NCBI RefSeq assembly: GCF_000972495.1
Contig: NZ_LATM01000027.1
Span: forward strand, 1 to 59,514
Source of the DNA: Hymenobacter terrenus
GTDB lineage: Bacteria > Bacteroidota > Bacteroidia > Cytophagales > Hymenobacteraceae
Direction: 5' to 3'
Length of the DNA stretch: 59,514 nt
Part shown: piece after piece, positions 16,062 to 23,360 of the stretch
Layout: each line of letters opens with the position of its first letter
Position numbering within the stretch: position 1 is the stretch's first letter
The notes under the pieces: model-generated
What the model was told of the DNA's origin: nothing
Databases searched by the model: none
Seen by the model: only the letters and a program-made list of their open reading frames with translations
Made by a program: the position numbers and the translations under genes

Positions 16062-16980
16062 CCGTTCCCACGCCTCGACGCCCGCGGCCGTGGCTATTAT
16101 TTATCCCAAAGTGGGCAACGTGCTGCGGATTCCGCTGCGCCGCACCCGCACGGGCGGCGCCCATGGGTGCCAGCAGCACCCCGAGCGACAGTTCATTCGC
16201 TGGTTCAACCGGCAGTCGGCGGCCCGGCCGGGATTCCCGCTGCAAATCAAGAGCATCTTGCTTATCACCGGGGAGCCGCTGTGCGACAGCTGCTACCGGG
16301 CGCTGGCCGGCTACCTGAGCCGCTACTATCTGGCCAACAAGCTGCGGCTGCGCACCGCAGGGCCAGCCCGTTGCGGGTGTGGCTGCGGCGGCCATTGCCG
16401 GCATTCAACTCGCCCAGCGCATGCCCAGCAGGTGCCCAGTACCCTTCTGCTCGACCAAGTTATTTCCGACTCGGCGCTTGAAGAAGAAGGCTGGTGGGAA
16501 AAAGCCAAAAACTGGGGCCAAGCCGCTGCGCTCACGGGCGTGCTGGCGCTGGGGCCCAAAGCGGTGCCCGAACCCATTTACAACATGGCCAAAGCGGCTG
16601 CCACGGCCCAGGCCGACCGCCGCAAACGCCAGCAGACCGTGGACGATAATACGCCCAAGCGCTTCGACTTGGGCCAGCAGGAGTTGGGCGAGGTGGCAAT
16701 GAATCCTTTCCTGGCCAACCCGTTTTCGCGGGAGTTTGAACAAGAGCTGAATTTCATGGTGGGAGATGCCAGCAAAAGGCGGTTTTTCCGCAGCCCCCTC
16801 GGGCGCACGGCCCTGGGCGTGATTATAGGAATGACCACCCCGGAAGCTATTGGGCAAGACCCTAGGCAGCCACCACCCATCGTCGACCTGGCACAGGATG
16901 CAATGCGACGGCGCGAAGAGGAGCGCCAGCGAAATCGGGATTTGCTAGTTAAGAATTTAGATAAGAAGAGACAGGGTTGA
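16030..16980 (+). CDS. Deaminase-fold-like protein with C-terminal segment resembling the glycine-zipper family
   Basis: 316 residues. The N-terminal part has H50-P-E52 in HPERQFIRWFN and C85-D-S-C88 in EPLCDSC, which together resemble the zinc-binding HxE and CxxC motifs of the cytidine-deaminase superfamily, including deaminases in polymorphic toxins. A Cys-rich patch (CGCGCGGH) follows. The second half contains ANPFSREFEQELNFMVG and SPLGRTALGVIIG, reminiscent of the EFEQE heads and zippers of the two paralogues at the start of the cluster, and a charged tail (RRREEERQRNRDLL). It may be an effector or partner using the same recognition segment. Deaminase activity is inferred from two short motifs only. 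Confidence 0.65.
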   Translation: MNPTSTLLPRSRSHASTPAAVAIIYPKVGNVLRIPLRRTRTGGAHGCQQHPERQFIRWFNRQSAARPGFPLQIKSILLITGEPLCDSCYRALAGYLSRYYLANKLRLRTAGPARCGCGCGGHCRHSTRPAHAQQVPSTLLLDQVISDSALEEEGWWEKAKNWGQAAALTGVLALGPKAVPEPIYNMAKAAATAQADRRKRQQTVDDNTPKRFDLGQQELGEVAMNPFLANPFSREFEQELNFMVGDASKRRFFRSPLGRTALGVIIGMTTPEAIGQDPRQPPPIVDLAQDAMRRREEERQRNRDLLVKNLDKKRQG

Positions 16981-17036
16981 TTCGACCTGGGTTTTGGTAC
17001 GTCACCACTGTTCTCTCCCATAACTAATCGCACGCC

Positions 17037-18179
17037 ATGTCGTTATCGCCTGCTTTTCCGCCCCAGCCCGTTGCTTCAGCAGCCCACTCGCCCCGCCTGC
17101 TCCTCGACGAATTGGTGCGGGCCGCGCTCGAAGGTGAAGACCCTCCACTGGTTTCGTCCGGCATCGGCGAGGGCAAGGGAGCCAAGCCCTCGACGGGTAA
17201 CCACCTATTTGCCACGGCCCATGAAGCCAGGCGCGCCGCCGTGGCCGAAGCAGCTCGCCGCAATGCGGCCGGTGCCGATGCGCGAGCGCAAAACGGGACG
17301 ATGGTACGCCACAGCGTGGCCCACCACGCGCCCAAAGGCCCCACCGACCAGGGGCACTACCACGTGGTGAACGAGAAACGCAAGCAAGTGTCCGGTCATT
17401 TCTTCTACGGCGGGCAGCCGGTTAGAGGGCTGAAAAAGGATAAGCCCGGCCCACCCGGCCGGCTCAAAACGGCGCACGGCAACGAGAAATTTCAGAACCA
17501 AGATGCGAGAGAACCCGGCTTTGCTCAAGGAAACTACGCCGACATTCTGAATGATAATCAAGACCGTACGGAGTGGCACGGGGCCCGGTCTAACAAAGCC
17601 GAGGGCCGCCAACGACGCCGCATGCGCAAAGGCTACGAGTTGGATTTTGAAAGCAACCTTTGGTCCGTAATCCACCCTCATATTGATGTGTTCGCCCAGT
17701 ATGCCCTGCAACGACTGCTGAGTAGCGACAGCCTTGGCGAACGGATTGATGCCCAGGCCATGCTCACGGCGGTGCGCAGCAAATCGCCGACGCTGCGCAT
17801 CAACGGCATCTACAAGGAAGACGAGCGGGAGCCGGCCTTGTGGGCCCAGAAGCGCGGCCAGGGCTGGTGGACGCTGATTGGCAAGAACCCGCAGGTGCAG
17901 TCGGCTGTGCTCGTTTGGACCGATTCGCCCGTCCCGACCGGGGATTTTCAATACCTCATTATTTTCCGCGACCGGGTTCGCAGCAATCCTGCATTGCTCG
18001 ACCCCGCACTCCGGCGGGCCTGGCGCACGGTGAGCCTGGTGCGCATGGCCAAGTTTGACAACCCCTCCCTCACCCCCGCGCAGGCATGGCTGGCGATATC
18101 GGGCAATACAGTGCTGCCCTTTCCACCCACCGACCGGCGTAACTCGTGGGTCATCCTCCGGCCCCTGGTGCAGCCCTAG
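17037..18179 (+). CDS. Hypothetical basic protein of the unknown cluster
   Basis: 380 residues, ATG 17037, 56 bases after the deaminase-like gene. No family is recognised. Residues about 45-200 are basic and rich in His, Gly and Asn (GHYHVVNEKRK, GHFFYGGQPVRGLKKDKPG, KAEGRQRRRMRKG). GHYH/FYGG segments of this kind occur near C-terminal toxin or nuclease regions. The second half looks like an alpha/beta domain (YELDFESNLWSVIHPHIDVF, WWTLIGKNPQVQSAVLVWTD, DFQYLIIFRDRVRSN). No export signal is seen. It could be a partner or target-binding protein of the deaminase-like gene product. The gene sits in the same apparent operon as its neighbours. Confidence 0.7.
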   Translation: MSLSPAFPPQPVASAAHSPRLLLDELVRAALEGEDPPLVSSGIGEGKGAKPSTGNHLFATAHEARRAAVAEAARRNAAGADARAQNGTMVRHSVAHHAPKGPTDQGHYHVVNEKRKQVSGHFFYGGQPVRGLKKDKPGPPGRLKTAHGNEKFQNQDAREPGFAQGNYADILNDNQDRTEWHGARSNKAEGRQRRRMRKGYELDFESNLWSVIHPHIDVFAQYALQRLLSSDSLGERIDAQAMLTAVRSKSPTLRINGIYKEDEREPALWAQKRGQGWWTLIGKNPQVQSAVLVWTDSPVPTGDFQYLIIFRDRVRSNPALLDPALRRAWRTVSLVRMAKFDNPSLTPAQAWLAISGNTVLPFPPTDRRNSWVILRPLVQP

Positions 18180-18229
18180 GCCGAGAACGCCCCGCCGCTC
18201 GGCCAGGGCTGGCAAACCGTTTCTTCGTT

Positions 18230-19645
18230 ATGGAAACCAAGGCTTTTTCGCCAAGCTGGGTGGCTCGTGCGCTGCGCGAGCTACAGCAGCTCGTGGCCAT
18301 CCCCAGCATCAGCACCGACCCGCAACATGTCGGGGCAGTGCGTGCCTGCGCGGATTGGCTGGCGCGGCATCTCCAGGGCATTGGCTTGGATAGGGTGCGG
18401 GTGTTTGAAACACCGCGCCATCCGGTGGTGTACGCCGAAAAACGGGTGAGTCCCGCGCTGCCCACGCTGCTCATCTACGGGCACTACGATGTGCAGCCGG
18501 TGGCTCCGGCCGCCGCCTGGACGGTGCCGCCCTTCGGCGCTCTCATTCGCGGCGAGCGGCTCTACGGTCGTGGCGCTTCCGACGACAAAGGCCAGTTCTT
18601 CACCCACATCAAAGCCCTGGAAATCCTGCTGAAGGCCGGCCAACCGCTGCCACTCAATGTGAAACTGCTGCTCGAAGGCGAAGAAGAAACCGGCAGCCCC
18701 AACCTGGGCTCGTTCATTCGGCAGCATCGCCAGCTGCTGCGCGCCGATTGGGCCGTGCTGTCGGATACCAATATGATTTCGGCCGCGCAGCCCTCGCTCA
18801 CCTACGGCCTGCGCGGCAGCTTCAGTGCCGAACTGGAAGTGCACGGCCCCCAAACGGAATTGCACTCGGGCATTTTCGGGGGGGCGGTCCTCAATCCCTT
18901 GCAAGCACTGTGCGAAATGCTGGCGCACCTGCACGACCGGCGCGGCCGTATTGCCATCCCCGGCTTTTACGAGGCGGTGCGCCCAGCATCGGTCGCTGAG
19001 CGGGCCTATCTGCGCCGCCACGCCACCACCGATGCGCAGCTGCTCCGGGAGGCGCAGGTAGGGCAGGGGTGGGGCGAGGCCGGCTACAGCCTATACGAGC
19101 GCACCACCCTACGCCCTTCTCTCAGCATTACCGGCCTGAGCGGCGGCTACCAGGGCGTAGGTACGAAGTCCGTGGTGCCGCCCCGGGCCAGTGCCAAGCT
19201 GAGCTTCCGGCTGGCTGCCGGCCAGGACCCACACGTGGTGGAGCAGCAGTTGCGACAGCACCTGACCCGCATCACGCCGCCCCAGGTGCGGGCCACGCTC
19301 ACAGCGCAGCTCCACGCCCGACCGTATGCGCTCGCGCCCACGCATCCGGCCATGCGAGCGGCTTGCCGGGCCTACGCGGCTGGTTTTGGCCGGGCGCCGG
19401 TGCTGCAACGTTCTGGCGGCACCATCCCCGTCGTCACGCTTTTTGAGGAAGAGCTGGGTATTCCCACCGTCCTCATGGGCTTCGGCCTGCCCGACGACCG
19501 TAAGCACGGCCCCGACGAGTTCCTGCACCTGCCCAATTTCTGGCGCGGCATCCGCACCAGCCTGGCCTTCATGCACGAAGTAGGACGCAGCCTTCGCTGC
19601 GTCAACCACGACCCAAAAATCATATACGGTAATCCAGTATCCTGA
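18230..19645 (+). CDS. M20 family metallopeptidase (dipeptidase-like) with REP-encoded C-terminal tail
   Basis: 471 residues from the ATG at 18230; the longer frame overlaps the previous gene without a plausible N-terminus. M20 hallmarks are in order: YGHYDVQP (first zinc ligand His and Asp), GRGASDDKG (bridging Asp), LLEGEEETGS (catalytic and ligand Glu pair), SDTNMI (ligand Asp) and KHGPDEF (last ligand His). The dimerisation insert holds PPRASAKLSFRL. Cytosolic dipeptide or N-acyl-amino-acid hydrolysis is the family role. The last 20 or so codons after AFMHE are translated from a REP hairpin (19580-19603) and its flank, so the native C-terminus was replaced without loss of the catalytic core. 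It is the eighth gene of the cluster. Confidence 0.88.
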   Translation: METKAFSPSWVARALRELQQLVAIPSISTDPQHVGAVRACADWLARHLQGIGLDRVRVFETPRHPVVYAEKRVSPALPTLLIYGHYDVQPVAPAAAWTVPPFGALIRGERLYGRGASDDKGQFFTHIKALEILLKAGQPLPLNVKLLLEGEEETGSPNLGSFIRQHRQLLRADWAVLSDTNMISAAQPSLTYGLRGSFSAELEVHGPQTELHSGIFGGAVLNPLQALCEMLAHLHDRRGRIAIPGFYEAVRPASVAERAYLRRHATTDAQLLREAQVGQGWGEAGYSLYERTTLRPSLSITGLSGGYQGVGTKSVVPPRASAKLSFRLAAGQDPHVVEQQLRQHLTRITPPQVRATLTAQLHARPYALAPTHPAMRAACRAYAAGFGRAPVLQRSGGTIPVVTLFEEELGIPTVLMGFGLPDDRKHGPDEFLHLPNFWRGIRTSLAFMHEVGRSLRCVNHDPKIIYGNPVS

Positions 19646-19705
19646 CAGCTTCCACCGCCATTGTTAACGCTCCTAACGCGCGACGCAGCGAAGGCTGCGT
19701 CCTAC
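19580..19705. repeat. Inverted pair of REP elements between M20 and amidohydrolase genes
   Basis: The forward element has GTAG at 19580-19583 and its hairpin at 19584-19603, inside the M20 reading frame. The reverse element is GACGCAGC-GAAG-GCTGCGTC at 19682-19701 followed by CTAC at 19702-19705, 13 bases before the amidohydrolase start. Confidence 0.85.
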
Positions 19706-19718
19706 AAATGCCTCTGCT

Positions 19719-20546
19719 ATGCTCATCATCGACTGCCACTGTCACGCCGGGCGCGGCGACGGCCTCACCGGCCCTTGGGATACCGACGCTCCCCTCAAAC
19801 CCTACCTGAAATGGGCTGATGAAGCGGGTATTCAGCGCACGGTATTGTTCGCCGCGTTCCACTCCGACTATGCCATGGCCAACCGCCAAGTGGCCCAGGT
19901 GGTGCGTCAGAACCCGGAGCGGTTCTATGGGTTTGCCTTCGTGCATGCCCAGCGCGACCGGGGCCGGGTGCTCGATATGGTGCGCACCGCCGTGGAGGAA
20001 TACGGCTTTGTCGGCATCAAGCTGCACCGTTTCGATTCCCGTATCAGCCGCGAAGTGTGCGACGTGGCCCGGGCTTTTCGCTTGCCCGTGCTCTATGATG
20101 TGGTGGGCGAAGTCTCGGTAGTCGACCTGCTCGCTACCCAATACCCCGACGTGAATTTTATCATCCCCCACCTCGGCTCTTTTTCCGACGACTGGCGCGC
20201 CCAGGCCGGCCTCATCGACTACCTCGTGCGCTGCCCGAACATCTACACCGACACTTCCGGCGTGCGCCGCTTCGACATCCTTCTGCGGGCCGTAGAGCGG
20301 GCCGGGGCCAGCAAATTCCTCTTCGGCTCCGACGGCCCTTGGCTGCATCCCGGCGTCGAACTCAGTAAAATTCAAGCTCTGCATCTCACCCCAGCTGATG
20401 CTCAAAAAGTGCTGTCTGGCAACTTACTACGGCTCATTGGCCGGATCCGACAAGAAGTAGGCAGCGCCGTAGCCCAACGCATAACCGTAGCCGCCGAGCC
20501 ATTAGCCAACGAATGGCGCGACCCCTGGCTAGTAGCCAAAGAGTAG
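19719..20546 (+). CDS. Amidohydrolase-2-like metal-dependent hydrolase
   Basis: 275 residues, ATG 19719. The first metal motif HxH is in IIDCHCHAG, GIKLHRFDS supplies a second-strand residue, IPHLGSFSDDW carries the conserved His, and FGSDGPWLHPG the catalytic Asp. This is the order of the amidohydrolase-related (PF04909) TIM barrel. Substrates in this family are small carboxylates or cyclic amides and cannot be told from sequence. It is the last plus-strand gene of the cluster. Its TAG stop codon is itself part of the GTAG foot of the REP that follows, which suggests that the insertion set or preserved the stop. Confidence 0.85.
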   Translation: MLIIDCHCHAGRGDGLTGPWDTDAPLKPYLKWADEAGIQRTVLFAAFHSDYAMANRQVAQVVRQNPERFYGFAFVHAQRDRGRVLDMVRTAVEEYGFVGIKLHRFDSRISREVCDVARAFRLPVLYDVVGEVSVVDLLATQYPDVNFIIPHLGSFSDDWRAQAGLIDYLVRCPNIYTDTSGVRRFDILLRAVERAGASKFLFGSDGPWLHPGVELSKIQALHLTPADAQKVLSGNLLRLIGRIRQEVGSAVAQRITVAAEPLANEWRDPWLVAKE

Positions 20547-20764
20547 GACGCAGCCTTCGCTGCGTCAATCGTCCGCGCAGTAAGGTGAAGCAACTTTCCC
20601 TGCACCAGCCATCCGCACAGTAGTGGGACGCAGCCTTTGCTGCGTCAATCGTTGCAGGGCAGTCGCGCAATTAAATATTAGAACGCAGCCTTCGCTGCGT
20701 CAATCGTTGCACGGTAATCGTCCGCATCACCCAGGCGCCTGACGCAGCGAAGGCTGCGTCCCAC
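20543..20764. repeat. Cluster of four REP elements downstream of the RAYT gene
   Basis: Hairpins at 20547-20566 (GTAG foot), 20627-20646 (GTGG foot, CTTT loop), 20682-20701 (degenerate foot TTAG) and 20741-20760 (reverse, CCAC). Three of the four share the trailing CAATCGT. The RAYT gene stop lies next to the last element. Confidence 0.88.
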
Positions 20765-21352
20765 TTATACCAGCTCCTGCCACTCTTCGGCCAGGTACGT
20801 GCCTTCCCAGTCTTGCCAGCGCTGGCACAGTCCCGCTTTTACTGGGTTATAAACCGTGTAGCGCACCGCCCGCGCCAGGGCATCGGCTTGCCCTTCGCGG
20901 ACTACGTGGTCGTAGCTTTCATCCTGCCAAAACCGGCCGCTGCGGCCTACTTCACGGTTGGCCAATACAGCCGTGGCGCTTTTAAAGCGCTGCATGGCCC
21001 GGTAGAAAGGCTCATGCCCAACCAGCGGGAGTCGCAGCACGACGTGCAAGTGGTTGGGCATGGCGCAGGCCGCCAAAAGCTCGTAATGGCCCTGAGCAGC
21101 TTGTTGGCGCAGGCCAGCAAGCACGAGTGCCATCACGGCCGGCTGGCGAAGCCAAGTGGGGCCGTAAGCGCCGGTTTCCAGTTGCTGCTCGTAGCTGGCA
21201 AAGCGTTGGCGTTGCGAAAGCAAGTCGGCGGCTGGTGTTCGCCGGTCATCCAGCACGGCTTGGGGCAAGGAGCCTGCCAGGCGCATGGTGAGGAATAAGG
21301 CACCCCCCGGCGGATGAATGTGCGGCAAGTGCCGGCGGTATTGCGTGTGCAC
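20765..21352 (-). CDS. REP-associated tyrosine transposase (RAYT, Y1 HUH family)
   Basis: A protein of 195 residues if started at GTG 21352 (HTQYRRHLPHIHPPGG). The open frame extends to TTG 21400, inside a hairpin element, and the true start is uncertain. Family marks are the HUH motif in AMPNHLHVVL, the catalytic tyrosine in DESYDHVVR, and VRYTVYNPVKAGL near the end. RAYTs are single-copy domesticated relatives of IS200/IS605 TnpA that nick and join single-stranded REP hairpins next to a short foot sequence. This gene sits in the densest patch of hairpins with GTAG/GTGG feet in the window. The nearest ones, 20741-20764 and 21369-21479, flank it on both sides. Confidence 0.85.
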   Translation of the reverse strand: MHTQYRRHLPHIHPPGGALFLTMRLAGSLPQAVLDDRRTPAADLLSQRQRFASYEQQLETGAYGPTWLRQPAVMALVLAGLRQQAAQGHYELLAACAMPNHLHVVLRLPLVGHEPFYRAMQRFKSATAVLANREVGRSGRFWQDESYDHVVREGQADALARAVRYTVYNPVKAGLCQRWQDWEGTYLAEEWQELV

Positions 21353-21368
21353 AGGCGGGGTGGAAAAA

Positions 21369-21479
21369 GTGGCGCGGAGCCTTCGCTCCGCCAGTTGCAA
21401 GGTAGCCTTCGCTCCGCCAATCGTGGTGCTAGCCGTTGTTGTGGCGCGGTTGCCCGACGCAGCGAAGGCTGCATCCTAC
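21369..21479. repeat. REP hairpins upstream of the RAYT gene
   Basis: A GTGG foot at 21369-21372 leads into GCGGAGC-CTTC-GCTCCGC at 21374-21391. A half element, GTAGC-CTTC-GCTCC, starts near 21402. A reverse element, GACGCAGC-GAAG-GCTGCATC, lies at 21456-21475 with CTAC at 21476-21479, touching the stop codon of the sigma-54 activator gene. Confidence 0.8.
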
Positions 21480-22852
21480 TAGGCTAGGCGGAGCTGTCCT
21501 TCGGGCTCGTCGCGGCGGTGCATTTGCAGGATTCGCTCGCTGCAGCGCAGGCGCATAGCGGCTAGCTTCAGGTTGCCGCGCTCGTGCGTGATGGCCACTT
21601 TCTTGGCAATTTCCGTGACTTGGTCTTTGATTTCCTTTAGGCCCAGGCCCTGGTGGAGCAGGGTGGTGACGCCCGCTTCGAGCTCGTCGCCGGTGGAGGA
21701 GGCGCTGAGCTGCGCGAAGTCCGGCCAGTCGGCCCGCGGAATGTCGCCGATGGTGATGGGGCCCTCGCCGAGGTGCTTGCTGGCAATGCGGGTGATGAGC
21801 TGCTGAAGCTCGCGCACGTTGCCGGGGTAGTCGCGCAGCAGCAGGAAGTCATACACTTGCCGGTCTACTGGCTGGCGGATGCCGTGTTGCTGGGTAAAAA
21901 AATGCTCGGCCAGCGGCACAATGTCTTCCCGGCGCTCGCGGAGCGGGGGCAGGTGGCAGGTCCAGCCCGATATGCGGTAGTAGAGGTCCTGGCGGAAAGT
22001 GCCTTTTTGTACTTCGGCCAACAGGTCGCGGTTGGTGGCGCTCACCAGACGGAAGCGGGCCTGCCGCCAGGTGTTGCTGCCCACGCGCTTATAAGTGCCC
22101 TCCTGCAAAGCCCGCAGAAATTCGGCCTGCAACGGCAGGGGCAACTCCCCCAACTCATCCAGAAACAAGGTGCCTTCGTGGGCCAGGGCTACCGCGCCGT
22201 CGCGCGTGCTGATGGCATTGGTAAAGGCCCCTTTTTCGTGCCCGAACAGCTCGCTCCCTGACAAACCCGGAATCAGGTTGGTACAGTCCACTACCACGCA
22301 GTCGCGCTTGGTGGGCCGCGGGTCGAGGCGATGGATTTCCTGAGCTACCAGCTCCTTGCCCGTGCCGCTTTCGCCGGTTATCAGCACTTGGCAGTTCGAG
22401 AGGGCCATGTCCACTATCTGGCGCAGGGTGTCGCGCCAGCGTTGGCTGCGGCCCACCAGGCGGCGCTGCAAGTCGGCCACCGTGGCATCGAGCGTCTGCC
22501 AGTAGCACAGGCGCGAGGCAATGATTTCCACCGGATGGTCCACGTCGAACCACGAAAAAACGTCGGCGACGCCGTTGCGCAGTAGGGCCCAGGTGCTGGT
22601 GCTGGGCAGCATTCCCACGCTCACCGCCATTACGTTGGCATCGGGCGAGCGGTGCACTTCGGCTACTGCTTCGGCTACTTCAGTCACCGACGTCAATGGG
22701 TCCAGAAACAGAATGCCCGCGCCACTGGCTCCGTCGTGGGGGCGCCGGACGTGCAGGACAATGCCTACTTTTTCGAGCTGGGTGATGATGTCGGCCAGCC
22801 GGGCGTGCTGACGCGTAAAGGGAATAAACCAGACTGAGCACGGGGTAGTCAT
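21479..22852 (-). CDS. Sigma-54-dependent AAA+ transcriptional activator with altered GAFTGA loop
   Basis: 457 residues. The N-terminal 125 residues look like a degenerate receiver (GAGILFLDPL, LLRNGVADVFSW) without a clear phospho-acceptor set. The AAA+ domain has Walker A GESGTGKE, Walker B LFLDELGELP, an SATNRDL sensor segment, LYYRISGWTCHLPPLRER and DYPGNVREL. The sigma-54-contact loop reads GAFTNA instead of GAFTGA. The C-terminus has a Fis-like helix pair (LKLAAMRLRCSERILQMHR). It lies at the end of the plus-strand cluster in opposite orientation and is the obvious candidate regulator for it. The stop codon is followed by a REP element. Confidence 0.88.
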   Translation of the reverse strand: MTTPCSVWFIPFTRQHARLADIITQLEKVGIVLHVRRPHDGASGAGILFLDPLTSVTEVAEAVAEVHRSPDANVMAVSVGMLPSTSTWALLRNGVADVFSWFDVDHPVEIIASRLCYWQTLDATVADLQRRLVGRSQRWRDTLRQIVDMALSNCQVLITGESGTGKELVAQEIHRLDPRPTKRDCVVVDCTNLIPGLSGSELFGHEKGAFTNAISTRDGAVALAHEGTLFLDELGELPLPLQAEFLRALQEGTYKRVGSNTWRQARFRLVSATNRDLLAEVQKGTFRQDLYYRISGWTCHLPPLRERREDIVPLAEHFFTQQHGIRQPVDRQVYDFLLLRDYPGNVRELQQLITRIASKHLGEGPITIGDIPRADWPDFAQLSASSTGDELEAGVTTLLHQGLGLKEIKDQVTEIAKKVAITHERGNLKLAAMRLRCSERILQMHRRDEPEGQLRLA

Positions 22853-23360
22853 CGCAAAACAGTTAAAAAGTGAGAACGGAAGCGCAGTGGAAGGGGCGTA
22901 AATCTAGGATTTATATTCATGAAGTAAAATATAAATTTTTAAAGCCTTTATTGCGTTCCGTGATTTATACTTTGGGTGGCCGTACTACCGTACTTGTCTA
23001 GGCTGAATGGGCTCATCATAATTGAGACAATGTTTGAATAAGTATCTGAAAATGTGGAGTGTAATATCTGGAGTAATAACCGTAGTCAGCCAATCCGGCA
23101 GACTGCTTTCCTGATAGAGATGCTGTAGCAAACCCACCAGGACGTCCCGAAATGGTTTTGGAGTCACTGCGCAGGTCGTCAAGCTTCCCTCTCCACGGGC
23201 TTCCAGGGGCGTACCCCAGAGGGAACCGTAAGATTCCCCGGTTGCTCCGGTACCCCGACTCCTAAAACAGCTCTAATTGGATAAGCTTTTTTACCCAGGG
23301 AAATAGCAGCGCGTAACAACCGTTTGAATACCTTACCAGTGGTTTGCTGGTTATTTAGCC
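22853..23360. other. Gene-poor intergenic region with AT-rich palindrome
   Basis: Divergent space between the sigma-54 activator and the membrane hydrolase. TTTATATT...AATATAAA lies around 22911-22937. A 65-codon minus-strand frame (22985-23182) starts with TTG and has no recognised features; I do not call it a gene. Confidence 0.4.

Noticed and set aside
20543..20764. Repeated hairpins as a CRISPR array
   Set aside because: Units are inverted as well as direct, spacing is irregular (54-80 bases) and no cas genes are near. They fit REP elements of the adjacent RAYT.
22985..23182. 65-codon minus-strand ORF in the gap before the membrane hydrolase
   Set aside because: Needs a TTG start, has no recognised motif and no operon context. 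It may be real but cannot be supported.
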